Source: Ustilago trichophora (taxonomy: Eukaryota > Basidiomycota > Ustilaginomycetes > Ustilaginales > Ustilaginaceae). Taken from it: DNA of 64,000 nt. Location: NCBI GenBank assembly GCA_900323505.1, contig OOIN01000002.1, positions 1,860,001-1,924,000 on the forward strand. Direction: 5' to 3'. The translations under genes were made by a program, and so were the position numbers. A model generated the notes under the pieces. It made no database searches. It worked only from the letters and a program-made list of their open reading frames with translations, and was not told where the DNA came from. Shown piece by piece: positions 49,347 to 59,822 of the stretch (position 1 is the first letter of the stretch; the number at the start of each line of letters is the position of its first letter).

Positions 49347-50840
49347 TTAGAGCATGAAGCTGAGGGGGTTCTCAAGGGCGTCCTTGAATGCCTTCATCCA
49401 TTTGGCGGCGGTGGCACCGTCAACGGTTCGGTGGTCGGCCGAGATGGTGGCCTGCATGACCATGGCCTTGCGGAAACCCTGTTCGCTCTCGGCGTCAGGA
49501 ATGAGACGGGCTTCGGTACCACCGATGGCGAGGATACAGCTCTGAGGAGGGTTGATGATGGCGGTGAAGTGGGTAATGCCGAACATGCCCATGTTGGAGA
49601 TGGTGAAAGAGCCACCCTGGTACTCCTGAGGAGCGAGCTTGCCGGCACGGGCCTTGGCAGCGAGCTGCTTGGTAGCAGCCGAGATGGTGGCCAAACCGGA
49701 TCCACCGACATCCTTGACGATGGGAGTAATGAGACCGGTGGGGGTTGAAACAGCGATCGAGATATCGGCCTTGTTGTGCTGGCGGATAAAGTCGCCGTAC
49801 CAGGCAGAGTTGACCTCAGGCACCTCCTTGAGCGCAACACCAGCAGCCTTGGTGATAAAGTCACCGACCGAGAGCTTGGCAGCCCTGGCCTTCTCGACGT
49901 CCTTGCCGGCCTTCTCGGAAGCAGCCTTGTTGAAGACCTCGCGAAGCTTGAGAACCTTGTCCATCTCGACGTCAATGCTGACATAGTAGTGGGGCACTGT
50001 AGACTTGGATTCGGTGAGACGGGCAGCGATGGTGCGGCGCATGTTGGAGACGGGGATGTCGGTGTAGTCGCCATCGCTGGAAGCAGGTGCAGCAGCAGAA
50101 GCAGCAGCGGGCTTGGAGGGAGCAGCAGCGGAAGCGGCCTTGGCGGGAGCAGGGGCAGCAGCCTCGGGCTTGTAGTTCTCTACGTCAGCCTTGATGATGC
50201 GGCCCTCGGGACCGGTACCCTTGATCTTGTTGAGAGCGATACCCTTGTCCTGTGCCAACCTGCGGGCAACGGGGGTAGCAAAGATGCGGTCGCCCGAGCT
50301 CTGCGAGCCGAAGGAAGAGCCGGAAGAGGAAGAGGATGAAGAGGAAGCAGCGGGGGCAGACTCCTGCTTGGGCTGCTCAGCGGGCTTGGACTCCTCCTTG
50401 GGCTCCTCCTTGGCAGCGGGCTTAGCGTCACCACCCTCGGAAGCGGCCTGGGAAGCGAAAGCATCGGCACCCGAGAGATCGTCACCCTCCTCGGCCATAA
50501 TGGCAATGAGCGAGTTGACCTGGACGGCCTTGGAGCCATCACCGACGAGGATCTTGGCGAGAACACCGTCATCCTGTGCCTCGACATCCATGGTGGCCTT
50601 GTCGGTCTCGATCTCGAGCAAAACGTCACCAGCGGAGAAAGCCTCACCGGGCTGCTTCTTCCAAGCGGCGATACCACCCTCAGTCATGGTAGGGGACATA
50701 GCGGGCATGTTGAACTTGGAGAACTCGAGGGCACGTCGCGACGAGTGGAAGGATCGCTGCGAAAGGGTCGAGGAGGACGAGGAGGCGGCGGCGACCGCCT
50801 TCTGGAGACCAGATCGCTGAAGAGCTCGAAGGGCCTGCAT
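49347..50840 (-). CDS. LAT1: Pyruvate dehydrogenase complex E2, dihydrolipoamide acetyltransferase
   Basis: The core of the mitochondrial pyruvate dehydrogenase complex. It moves the acetyl group from lipoamide to CoA. The protein has 497 residues. Residues 1-38 are an Arg/Ser-rich presequence (MQALRALQRSGLQKAV...SFHSSRRA). One lipoyl domain follows (about 42-118), with K81 in ETDKATMDVE as the lipoylation site. A Glu/Ser/Ala linker leads to the peripheral subunit-binding domain at about 187-218 (FATPVARRLAQDKGI, GTGPEGRIIKADV), then an Ala/Pro linker, then the catalytic domain with the active-site DHRTVDGA near residue 467 and the typical end ENPLSFML. PAMSPTMTEG at the start of the lipoyl domain is characteristic of PDH E2 rather than KGDH or BCKDH E2. 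Confidence 0.96.
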   Translation of the reverse strand: MQALRALQRSGLQKAVAAASSSSSTLSQRSFHSSRRALEFSKFNMPAMSPTMTEGGIAAWKKQPGEAFSAGDVLLEIETDKATMDVEAQDDGVLAKILVGDGSKAVQVNSLIAIMAEEGDDLSGADAFASQAASEGGDAKPAAKEEPKEESKPAEQPKQESAPAASSSSSSSSGSSFGSQSSGDRIFATPVARRLAQDKGIALNKIKGTGPEGRIIKADVENYKPEAAAPAPAKAASAAAPSKPAAASAAAPASSDGDYTDIPVSNMRRTIAARLTESKSTVPHYYVSIDVEMDKVLKLREVFNKAASEKAGKDVEKARAAKLSVGDFITKAAGVALKEVPEVNSAWYGDFIRQHNKADISIAVSTPTGLITPIVKDVGGSGLATISAATKQLAAKARAGKLAPQEYQGGSFTISNMGMFGITHFTAIINPPQSCILAIGGTEARLIPDAESEQGFRKAMVMQATISADHRTVDGATAAKWMKAFKDALENPLSFML

Positions 50841-52558
50841 CTTTGGTCTAGTGTGTCAGCGGATGCTGGGTGAACGAGGATGGTGATGGAGGATGAGAGT
50901 GGCGGAAGAGAGTCAAGATGATGGTGCAGCAACGACAATCCTAGTTGAGAGCGAGTAACAGAGAGGGTTACAGATGCCGACAAGACGCGAAGGGGCAGCG
51001 AGGCGAGAAGCTCAGGGCAGGAGAAGAAGAAAAAAATGCGACTGTGCAGCTCAGCTTTGCAAGAAAAGGGTTCGTTGTCGAGGCGTTGGGGGACAAGCGA
51101 AATCTGTTTTTTTTTTTTTTTTTTTTTGTTTTTTTTTTTGTTTTTTTGGAAAAGAAAGGTGAGAGCACTACGCGCTCTTCGAGAGTTTGGTGGGCTTTTC
51201 GCCGCCGCCGCACGGTCTTTCCCAGAAGAGGCAACGGTGTGCGCTCGGTGCTGTGCTTTGCTTTTCCATTTGATTTTGATTTTTCTGCCGGTCATCTGGG
51301 AACAGCGCCTGCTGCCACGCGGGCAACATCAGCAAGAAGAATAGAAAAACAAATATGCAGAAAAAGAGGACATCGATCAGAGACACGGAATCAAGCGGAA
51401 GGGTGCATCCGAATTCTCACATCGTCAACCGACGTCCAAACATCCATCAGCAAGCTTCGCATACTGATACTCATTCATGTCGACTTTGCTCTGAGACCGA
51501 TATTGGCAGAAGCGTCTGGTGGCAGCCTCACTGTGCACTCGTCAACAGCGAGAATGCAGCATCGCTGTAAGCCAAAATGCATCAAGTAAGAAGTGGTCAA
51601 GAGGAGATGAATTTCGCCGCGGAACGCCCGATTCTATCGATAAGGCAGGCTAGCTGTTGTGCTTGTGCGGTTCCAAAACGATATCCACATATCGGTCAAA
51701 TTCGCGGCAGGGTCAAATTTCAATCCCCAGCGTTGTGTGACCAACCAACGAACAATTGGCTCCTTCTCCTCCTCCGTCACGCCCACTTCCCAACATTTCC
51801 GTCCTGCATGGCGTTCTTCTTTGTCGTGTTAGGTTTGAATTGCGCTCGAGCTCATCATCGTCCTCTGCTCCTCGGCTGATTCAGATAGCCGCTACCGTAT
51901 TGAAACCAATGCTTCTTCTATGCATCAAGACTGCAGACCAACACTTGAGTTAACCTTGAACACCAAGACAAGTCAGCGAGCAGGTGTGGAGAAGTGTGAT
52001 TGAATGTGATGAGAGCGGCATTCGCGGCACGGCGTAGTGAGGAAGTCGCCCCGTCCCGCAACACCCTTCGGAGTGTTCCGAGCAGCTCTCTTCCGCTCCC
52101 CAGATTCTCGGTTTCTTCTCGAGATTCATCACTCGAGACCCTAAAACCTTCTTGTATCAGAACGTCCACCATAGCCTTGACCAACCTACGACCAAACGAC
52201 CGCTTCCCCGCAGTCATGTCTTGAAAGCCGAATTCGGGCTGTCGGCATGGTTTCCGACCGGACAATCCATGACTGATGTCATGATCTGCGTCCTACAGCT
52301 GTCCTTATTCTCATCATCTACAGCGCTTCGACGATCTGCTCTTCCACTTCCGCACACATCCACCCATCACAGCTTCAGACCCTTCCGACTGACTCTGAAA
52401 CACCACTCGCACTTCGACAATGACTCTTACTTTGATGCTCACACTCCGCTACCACACGAACAAAGATGCTGCTTTGGGTCTCGTTTTCGATATTTGATTC
52501 GGACAGTACAGATGCGTATTTCTAGATATTAAGATTCTTTGTCGGCTTTGCCTTCGAC
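50841..52558. other. Upstream region of PDH E2 and 3' flank of aspartate aminotransferase
   Basis: About 1.7 kb between two minus-strand genes. It contains a long interrupted poly-T tract about 270 bp upstream of the E2 start. The remaining sequence has only short, unconvincing frames. Confidence 0.5.
51107..51147. repeat. Interrupted poly-T tract (T21 G T11 G T7)
   Basis: On the sense strand of the E2 gene this is poly-A, about 270 bp upstream of the start codon. A likely poly(dA:dT) promoter element or length-variable homopolymer. Confidence 0.85.
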
Positions 52559-53857
52559 TTACTCGGTCACCTTGTGCAGCGACTGGGCAAGGTGCTTGAC
52601 GTTGTCGTTGGTGATACCAGCTACCGAGATACGGCCGTCACCGGTGAGGTAGACGTGGTGCTCATTGCACAACTTAGCCACCTGCTCTGGCGAGATACCG
52701 AGGAAAGCAAACATGCCGATCTGGTTGGTGATGTGGTCCCAGTTGAGCTTCGAGTTCAAGTCCTGAACAAGGAGGTCCTTGAGGGTCGATCGCATGCCGT
52801 TGATGCGGTCAGCCATGCCCTTGACCTCACCGAGCCACTGCTGGTACAGCTGCTGGTCAGCAAGGATGGTACCAGCGATCTTGGCACCGTGCATGGGAGG
52901 GTTCGAGTAGAGGGGGCGCACAATGATCTTGATCTGGCTGTCAACGCGGGCACGCTCGTCGGGGTCAGCGCAAACAACCGAGAAGGCGCCGACACGCTCG
53001 CCGTACAGACCCATGTTCTTGGCAAACGATTGCGAGAGGCAGATCTGGTGGCCCTCGGCAACAAAGTGTCGGACGGCAAAGGCATCTTTGTCGGTATCAC
53101 CACTGGCGAAACCCTGATAGGCCATGTCGAAGAAGGGGAAGTGACCCTTCTCCTTGACCACGTTGCTGATCTCCTTCCACTGTTCAGTGGTGGGGTCGAC
53201 ACCGGTGGGGTTGTGGGCGCATGCGTGCAGCAGAACAATCGAGCCAGCCGGGGCGGCCTTGATGTCCTCGATCATGCCCTTGAAATCAAGACCGACAGTC
53301 TTCTTGTCGTAGTAACGGTACTGCTTGACCTCGAGGCCGCTGTCACGGAAGATGGGGGTGTGGTTGCCCCACGAAGGAGTGGGAAGGTAGATGGTCTTGG
53401 CCTCAGGGTAGTGGCGCTGGAGGAAAGCACCACCGATGCGGAGTGCACCGGTACCCGAGATGGACTGGGTGATGGCGATGCGATTCTCCTTGATGGGGGC
53501 GCTGTCCTTGCCGTAAGCGAGAACGGCGGCGTTCTTGGTGAAGTCGGCGAGACCGGTGATGGGAAGGTACTCCTTGTCGCCCTTTGCGTTGATGACGAGC
53601 TCCTCGGCCTGTCGAACCGAGGGAAGGACGTAGGGCTTGCCGTTCTCGTCACGGTAGGCGCCAACACCAAGGTTGATCTTGCGAGGGTCCTGGTCGCGCT
53701 TGAAGGCCTCGGTGACACCAAGAATCGGGTCAGGGGGACCAGCCTTGACGTGAGCCCAGGTGCTCTTGAACTGTCGCACAGCGGGGAGCGAGAGCGAGCC
53801 CGTGCGCGAAGCCTGCGAGGCTCGGACGGCGGTTCGGATAGTGGCGGGGGCGAGCAT
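52559..53857 (-). CDS. Aspartate aminotransferase, mitochondrial
   Basis: A PLP enzyme that interconverts aspartate plus 2-oxoglutarate with oxaloacetate plus glutamate, used in the malate-aspartate shuttle. The 432-residue protein starts with a presequence ([20 protein letters not shown]) that precedes the conserved [17 protein letters not shown], where the mature mitochondrial enzyme normally begins. Motifs: [29 protein letters not shown] at 216-219, the pyridine-binding D244 in [12 protein letters not shown], and the Schiff-base lysine K280 in [17 protein letters not shown]. It is equivalent to yeast Aat1 or human GOT2. The gene diverges from the SLS1-like gene across about 760 bp. The strand opposite is open for over 430 codons, but that is a shadow caused by codon bias. 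Confidence 0.96.
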   Translation of the reverse strand: MLAPATIRTAVRASQASRTGSLSLPAVRQFKSTWAHVKAGPPDPILGVTEAFKRDQDPRKINLGVGAYRDENGKPYVLPSVRQAEELVINAKGDKEYLPITGLADFTKNAAVLAYGKDSAPIKENRIAITQSISGTGALRIGGAFLQRHYPEAKTIYLPTPSWGNHTPIFRDSGLEVKQYRYYDKKTVGLDFKGMIEDIKAAPAGSIVLLHACAHNPTGVDPTTEQWKEISNVVKEKGHFPFFDMAYQGFASGDTDKDAFAVRHFVAEGHQICLSQSFAKNMGLYGERVGAFSVVCADPDERARVDSQIKIIVRPLYSNPPMHGAKIAGTILADQQLYQQWLGEVKGMADRINGMRSTLKDLLVQDLNSKLNWDHITNQIGMFAFLGISPEQVAKLCNEHHVYLTGDGRISVAGITNDNVKHLAQSLHKVTE

Positions 53858-54616
53858 CTTGTGAACACGCTGCGATGAGTAGGATGAGGTGAGGATGATG
53901 ATGGGAGATGAAGAAGTGAAAATGTTGCTGTCCTAAAAGTAGACTTGTGCAACAAACCTTGCTCAGGAGAGTGTGAATTGGGATCAGATCGCCGAGTCTC
54001 AGAAGAATACAGAAGCGGTGCTTAGCGCATAGGGCAGGCATCGTGAGTCAGTCAACTCTCTCTCTCTCTCACACAGTCTGGGGTTGACTTTTCTTTCTCC
54101 AGCCTGGCCTTTGCGCGGGGGAGACGAGCATCGCACGCACTTGAGGGCGCACAGAGCGGCACCAGCGCCAGTCTCTTTCTTTGCCGGCGCCGGACCGTTT
54201 TTTATCTGCTAAAAGACGCTCTGCCTCTCCATGTCTCTGACTCAACTCGTGAAAACTCGGAAATCTTCTTCGAGATCTCCCGAGTCTAGCCATTTGCCCC
54301 GATCTCACATCGCCAGAGTGAAGCGGTTCCGAGGCTTCCCACCCCGCCCTCTAACGCCTTAACATTGTTGAAGTGAAAAAGGGTTTCCTTTGGGTCTCGG
54401 AAATCGGCCTTGGAAAGAAGCCCTACTCGACTCTGTGAGCTGAGGAATTTCTTGCCAAAAGGCTGACAAAATTGACACTTTTTCTGGTTTTTCAAGGAAC
54501 CCAAGAAGAAGAGGGCTTGCCTTGCTCCACATCTAACTCTGTCCCACCTTTCTCATCCTACAACGATCCAGCTCCGTCTTGTTCGACACACATAGAGGCC
54601 CGTTGGGAGTGCGATC
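53858..54616. promoter_or_regulatory. Shared upstream region of the divergent AAT and SLS1-like genes
   Basis: About 760 bp holding both promoters. CT repeats occur at about 54058-54070. No gene is supported. Both flanking proteins look mitochondrial, so shared regulation is possible. Confidence 0.5.
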
Positions 54617-57406
54617 ATGGCAGTGGCACGAATATGTGCCAAGCGCGCTCATCAGCTCGCAGCCTCGATCCTTAGCGATGGTGTGGGTCCCTCTCGCTTG
54701 CCTGCGGCTTCAAGCTGCCGATGTCAAATGCACGGTGGCCTAAAGGTCGCACCGATCCCGACGACACGCAGTTTCAGCGATTCATCTTATCGTCGCGAAG
54801 ATGACTCCCAGCGCTGGGAGCAACAGGTCAAAGAGCAACCCATCAGTCCCCCTAGCTCCCGAAAGGCAGAAGAAGCAAACGTCGGCCTGTTCACTGAAGA
54901 AGTCGCAGATGCTGAACCTACCTTGGAATACCTTGACTCGCTCAAACCTCGAACGAGGCGATTCCGCAAAGACGATCATCGGCCCAAAAGAGGCAATGTC
55001 AATCCCTTTTCCAAATCGGCCTCATCCAAAGGCAACCTCGAAGACAAGCTCTGGGAGCGCACCAAAGCGCGTCTCAACGCCTCTTTCACTCGAGATCAAC
55101 TTGTTACTCTAGCTCGAGCAGCCAAGCTTCCGGGCAGCTACGCAAGATCAATCCGAAAAGATGAGCTCGTTCGCAGAATCATGCTGCACCGCTTTGGCAT
55201 GGAGGACGCCCGTGAACGGGCGGATCGAGAGAAGAGGGAGGACATGGATAAACGGTCGGTTCACATTGCTTTCCGTCCTCCTGAGCTGTATCTCTTGCTG
55301 GCGAGGGGCTCGAACACGGTAAGGCAAGAAGCTGGCAAGGCGAGAGTTGTGATTCTGCCCCAGGCGCCGGCCAAGAAGGATACAGAGACAGGGGATTCTA
55401 ATGAAAAATTAGGATTCTGGATTCGAGGCAAGGACGAAGGAATCGCACAAATGACTCGATGGGTGCAAGAATTCAAGCAATCCGTCAAGATCAAAGAGGA
55501 AGAGGTTGTGCTCTCTGGAGAAGCGGGCGAGGCAGCGGTTGAAGTGCTACCTGCAGAGCTGGTGCGGTTGATCTCACAGCTTTCTAATTGCTTCATGGAA
55601 GCGAGCCCTGTAAAGGACGGCAAGGTGAAGCTGTCGCTCGCGTACCTGCGGGAGAGAGATGCGCAAAAAGCGGTGCTGCTTCTGCGCCAGTATCAGGCAG
55701 AGAGTGCCGAAGCTATCCATCGCATTGGAGCAGCTGCATACAATGATGGTTTGGACACGCCGCGAAAGTACTCGATGCTTCCATTCGTGCCTAACGAGCC
55801 CACATCCTGGATCAAGCAGGCCGATGACCTCCTGTATAGTTCCACCTCGGACGTGGAATTCCGCGTATCCCACCTGCCCGATATGAACGCCTTCTCCCTG
55901 CTTCCCGCTGCCAAGTTGCCGGGTATGAACATGAAGGGATGGAGCCACGGTGGCGATTTATCATTCTCCGAACCCTTGCAGAGCCTCCTCGAAGCAGCAA
56001 CTGCCTCTGCTGCTCAGAACCCTTCTTCCTCTCTAACAACCGGAAAGGCAGAAGTGGAATGCAGTGCCATTCTCGGCCACATTCTTTTCAGCCACGGCGG
56101 TCTCAACCTTGCAGACGAAGGATTGAGCGAGACTGAAGCGCTCTCGCGGCTCTCTGACCCCCTCGCCAGCCCGCGTCCGGGTATCTGGCCCATCGAACAC
56201 GTCCTCGACTGGACTCGAAATTTCCACATGCGCTTTGGTCGCGAACCATCCCGCTTCATACCCACCACCCTCTTCCGCTCGCAAAAGAATATCTCGCTCG
56301 ACATCTGGCTCGAACGACAGGGCTACCTTCTCGCCAACAAGGGAACCCTGGACGCAGCTCGAGAACAGATTGTGCTGGTTTACCAGCCAGCGGAGAGAGC
56401 ATACTCTGGGGTGGGAGGCAAGCTAGAGCTCGTCATAAGGAGAAGACGAGTTGAGGAAAGGGATGCAAGTACAAGTGCGAAGAAGAAGGCAAGTCCTAGG
56501 TGGGATTTGGATAGCGCGAGATGGGTGACAAAGGTGGAAGGAGATATGATGCTGCCTGAGAAATCTGCTGATCTCAGGCTTTGTGCCAAGATGATTTACC
56601 CGTTGGGTGAGGCGGATCTTGCAGCTGTACGAGAGAGCTTGGCTACATACCTCAACATTAGGACCTCAACAGCCACAAACAGCATCCCAGAAGCCGTTGA
56701 AGCTGCCGAGCAAGACGCAGAGACAGAAACTTTGGACGAGCTTGAAGCGGACGCAAGCGACATCCTTGGCAGCGAGACCGAAGTGGTGGATCGTTCTTCG
56801 GCTCCTCCCGACCCCGAAGAAGCCGAGGCAAACTCGTCGTCGGCCTCACAAAGCCTAGCGACACGGTTAAACGCGCTCCCACCTTCAGTTCTCGCGTTGC
56901 CCTCGATGGGCAAGTTGGGCTTGGAAAGTGCAACAAAGACGACCGTGCGGACTTATGTTCAGCGATCTTCTTTGCCGTCTGCTGCCCCTGTAACGATGTC
57001 CGAAGCTGAAGCTCAAGCTACCAGACCGTTGAGCTCGGCAGAAGCTAGCGCCGCAGATGACACCGAGTCGGAGGCTGTTGTTGATGAATCCTCCACGGTA
57101 TCAGCTGCGATCGATGGGGCCGAGGAAGCCGCTGAGATGACTTCTGTCGAGTCTCAAGTCGCAACGGAGAACGCTACCTCAGCCGAACCTTCCTCGGCCT
57201 CACAAGCAGCACTGAAGGAGACATCCGAAGTCAAAACGCCCTTCTCGCCCTCCCTCATCCGCGAAGTTTCCCAAGACCTCGTCACCAAAGCCACCGCCGA
57301 ATCTCTACGTATCACCTGGGGAGTCCAACAAACTGCACCGAAGTGGATCAATGTCGTCGAGGCAATTTCGACGCTCGTTGACCGTCACGACACCTCTGTC
57401 CGCTGA
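54617..57406 (+). CDS. Putative mitochondrial expression regulator, SLS1-like
   Basis: A 929-residue protein starting at ATG. The N-terminus (MAVARICAKRAHQLAASIL) is basic and suits mitochondrial import. A basic segment (about 110-150) is followed by LARAAKLPGSYARSIRKDELVRRIM near residue 170-197, a LEM/SAP-like helix pair. The middle (about 210-640) has alternating beta/alpha sequence that could be KH-like, and the C-terminal 300 residues include a Glu/Ser/Ala-rich stretch. The pattern resembles the fungal mitochondrial inner-membrane regulator family (yeast Sls1), which links mitochondrial transcription to translation. I base this on overall layout, not on a decisive motif, so it is tentative. 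It converges on ATM1 with only 112 bp between stops. Confidence 0.5.
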   Translation: MAVARICAKRAHQLAASILSDGVGPSRLPAASSCRCQMHGGLKVAPIPTTRSFSDSSYRREDDSQRWEQQVKEQPISPPSSRKAEEANVGLFTEEVADAEPTLEYLDSLKPRTRRFRKDDHRPKRGNVNPFSKSASSKGNLEDKLWERTKARLNASFTRDQLVTLARAAKLPGSYARSIRKDELVRRIMLHRFGMEDARERADREKREDMDKRSVHIAFRPPELYLLLARGSNTVRQEAGKARVVILPQAPAKKDTETGDSNEKLGFWIRGKDEGIAQMTRWVQEFKQSVKIKEEEVVLSGEAGEAAVEVLPAELVRLISQLSNCFMEASPVKDGKVKLSLAYLRERDAQKAVLLLRQYQAESAEAIHRIGAAAYNDGLDTPRKYSMLPFVPNEPTSWIKQADDLLYSSTSDVEFRVSHLPDMNAFSLLPAAKLPGMNMKGWSHGGDLSFSEPLQSLLEAATASAAQNPSSSLTTGKAEVECSAILGHILFSHGGLNLADEGLSETEALSRLSDPLASPRPGIWPIEHVLDWTRNFHMRFGREPSRFIPTTLFRSQKNISLDIWLERQGYLLANKGTLDAAREQIVLVYQPAERAYSGVGGKLELVIRRRRVEERDASTSAKKKASPRWDLDSARWVTKVEGDMMLPEKSADLRLCAKMIYPLGEADLAAVRESLATYLNIRTSTATNSIPEAVEAAEQDAETETLDELEADASDILGSETEVVDRSSAPPDPEEAEANSSSASQSLATRLNALPPSVLALPSMGKLGLESATKTTVRTYVQRSSLPSAAPVTMSEAEAQATRPLSSAEASAADDTESEAVVDESSTVSAAIDGAEEAAEMTSVESQVATENATSAEPSSASQAALKETSEVKTPFSPSLIREVSQDLVTKATAESLRITWGVQQTAPKWINVVEAISTLVDRHDTSVR

Positions 57407-57518
57407 TCTTGTCTCAAATGCATGTACAAGTTGTACCATTACACACACGCAATTACACACCATACACTCAGCATTTCGTGTGTATGAAACGATGATATTT
57501 CTGTCGCTTGTGAGTGAA

Positions 57519-59822
57519 TCATGTTGACTTTGTAACAGTCGACGACCCTTGCTGGCGCTCCAGGTCCTCTAAATGTTCATTTGCCCCAGCACCATGTCCT
57601 ACACCAATCGTCGATTGAGCCTGCCACAAATCCCAGTACAGCCCCTGCCCCTGCATGAGTTCATCATGCGTTCCTTCCTCCGCTACATTTCCACCTTGCA
57701 ACACAATAATATAATCGGAATCCGAAATCGTCCTCAACCTATGAGCTACAAAGATCGCCGTCTTCTTTTCGTCCAACAGATTAGCATGGATATTGCGCAT
57801 CAGCTCAGTCTCTGTATAACTGTCCAAGGCTGAAGTTGCTTCGTCGAAGAAGAGGATGCTTGGATTCTTGAGTAAAAGACGAGCTACTGCAAGTCGTTGT
57901 TTCTCTCCTCCAGAGATCATCAAGCCGCGCTCGCCTACTTTTGTATCGTAGCCCTCGGGAAGGTTTTTGACGAATTGATCGACTTTGGCTGCTTTTGCGG
58001 CTTTTTCAACATCCAGATCCGAGGCGTCCAATCGGCCATAGCGGATGTTGTGTCGAATATCAGCGTTGAAAAGGGGCGTGTCTTGAGGGACAACACCAAT
58101 ATGCCTACGCAGAGATTCGAGCGAAACCTTGGTGATATCCTGTCCATCGATGTAGATCTTTCCCGATTGAGGCTCGTAGAATCGGAAGAGGAGGCGGAAG
58201 ATTGTACTCTTGCCACAACCAGAGGGACCGACGAAGGCGGTCTTGTAACCAGCGGGGACGGTGAAGGAGATATTTTTGAAAATGGGACGATCAGGATGGT
58301 AGCCAAAGGTGACGTTTTCAAAGCGAATCTCTCCACCGGAGACTTTCAGCGGCGGTGCATTCGGGTTTTCCTTGACGGCGACGTTGACATTCTCTAGGTT
58401 GAACATTGTTTCCATGTCCACAAGACTTTGGCGGAGTTCTCGATAGACAGTACCGAGGAAGTTGAGCGGCAGAGAAAGCTGGAATACCAATTGGTTCACC
58501 ATTACCAGATCTCCCACCGTCATAGTGCCATTCGTAACACCCTGAGCAGCGAGAAGCATCATCACCGTCAAACTTGTACTGAAGATGGCATTCTGACCCG
58601 TATTAAGTGCAGCTAGAGAGGTTGCGACCTTGATCGAGCTCTTCTCATAGTCCGCCAGGGCAGCGTCGTACTTGGCAATCTCGTGAGCTTCATTGTTAAA
58701 GTACTTGACAGCTTCGTAGTTGAGCAAGGAATCGACGGATGTGGTGGCCGCACGGTTGTCGGCGGCGTTTGCTTCTTTGCGGAATCGGGTTCGCCAGCTG
58801 GTGGTGCGGATAGTGAACCATGCATATGCGGCCATGGTGATGGCTGTTACTGCGGCGAAGGAAGGGCCGCATTTGTAGGATAGGATACCGCAGACCATCG
58901 AGATTTCCAACGCGGTAGGGACAATGTGGAATACAATGCTGGTGAGGAGGAAAGAGATACCCTTCGTCCCTCTGTCGATGGCTCGTGTCAGACCACCCGT
59001 CTGACGTGAGAGATGCCAGCCTAAATCAAGCGCCAGCAAATGGGTGAACACCGACTTGGCAACCCTGCGGATGGACCTCTGAGCGACGTTGGCAAAGACT
59101 GCATTTCTGAGTTCCGAGAACGCAGCTGCACCAACACGCGCCAGACCATAACCGAGCACAGCACTACCAGCAACGACCCAGACCGTGTTCGGGTTGGTCA
59201 TGTCCAGCGGTGCATTGACCACCCCGTTGAGCTGGTCCACAATGGTCTTGAAGAAAAAGGGGACTTGGACGTTGAGCAACTTTCCTCCGATGAGCAAAGC
59301 TAGGGCCAGAACGACACGCTGCTTAGTACCAAAGTCGCCCTTGGGCCAGACATACTGGACGAGCTTCTTGATGATTGCCCAGTCGACCATGCGTTGTTCT
59401 TTGACGGTCTTTTCTCGCGCGTTGAGGTTGAGGGGGTCATCTCCGTCGGGTTGCTTCTTGGCGGATGCGGTGGGACTGGATCCAACCTGGCCAGGAGGGG
59501 AAGCTGCTGCAACCACCTTGTCTGAGGCGCTTTGAGGCGTTGCTCGTGAGGGCTGCTGCTTGGGAGCGTCACTGCTGTCCGACCCGGCAGCCATGTGTTG
59601 ATAATATCTGGGTTTCGGCCCGCATCTGAACGAAGCGGTCAGAGCGGCATCGATGTTGTCTGCTCGAAGGCCAGCTGTACGATACAGCTTCAAAGGGGAA
59701 GCAGCGATCGAGGTAAAGTTTCTTGGCTGAATTCTGGAAGAAAGGGTTGAGGAAACAAGACTGACAGCAGGATGACGCGAGTCGATCGACTGCAAAGGGA
59801 GCCGCCGGATGGCGACCCTCAT
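57519..59822 (-). CDS. ATM1: Mitochondrial ABC transporter ATM1 (ABCB7 type)
   Basis: A half-transporter of the inner mitochondrial membrane that exports a glutathione/sulfur species needed for cytosolic iron-sulfur protein assembly. The 767-residue protein has a long Arg/Ser-rich presequence and linker (1-about 145). Six membrane segments of the ABC exporter fold lie at about 165-470, with the Atm1-typical [20 protein letters not shown] and [13 protein letters not shown]. The nucleotide-binding domain has Walker [10 protein letters not shown] (about 527-535), Q-loop [10 protein letters not shown], signature SGGEKQR (about 635), Walker [13 protein letters not shown] (about 650-661) and the H-loop VAHRL. 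Starts at ATG; ends close to the convergent SLS1-like gene. Confidence 0.96.
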   Translation of the reverse strand: MRVAIRRLPLQSIDSRHPAVSLVSSTLSSRIQPRNFTSIAASPLKLYRTAGLRADNIDAALTASFRCGPKPRYYQHMAAGSDSSDAPKQQPSRATPQSASDKVVAAASPPGQVGSSPTASAKKQPDGDDPLNLNAREKTVKEQRMVDWAIIKKLVQYVWPKGDFGTKQRVVLALALLIGGKLLNVQVPFFFKTIVDQLNGVVNAPLDMTNPNTVWVVAGSAVLGYGLARVGAAAFSELRNAVFANVAQRSIRRVAKSVFTHLLALDLGWHLSRQTGGLTRAIDRGTKGISFLLTSIVFHIVPTALEISMVCGILSYKCGPSFAAVTAITMAAYAWFTIRTTSWRTRFRKEANAADNRAATTSVDSLLNYEAVKYFNNEAHEIAKYDAALADYEKSSIKVATSLAALNTGQNAIFSTSLTVMMLLAAQGVTNGTMTVGDLVMVNQLVFQLSLPLNFLGTVYRELRQSLVDMETMFNLENVNVAVKENPNAPPLKVSGGEIRFENVTFGYHPDRPIFKNISFTVPAGYKTAFVGPSGCGKSTIFRLLFRFYEPQSGKIYIDGQDITKVSLESLRRHIGVVPQDTPLFNADIRHNIRYGRLDASDLDVEKAAKAAKVDQFVKNLPEGYDTKVGERGLMISGGEKQRLAVARLLLKNPSILFFDEATSALDSYTETELMRNIHANLLDEKKTAIFVAHRLRTISDSDYIIVLQGGNVAEEGTHDELMQGQGLYWDLWQAQSTIGVGHGAGANEHLEDLERQQGSSTVTKST

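Noticed and set aside
52574..53878. 434-codon open frame on the plus strand opposite aspartate aminotransferase
   Set aside because: Antisense shadow of a highly biased gene; Val/Asp/Gly-rich peptide without a family.
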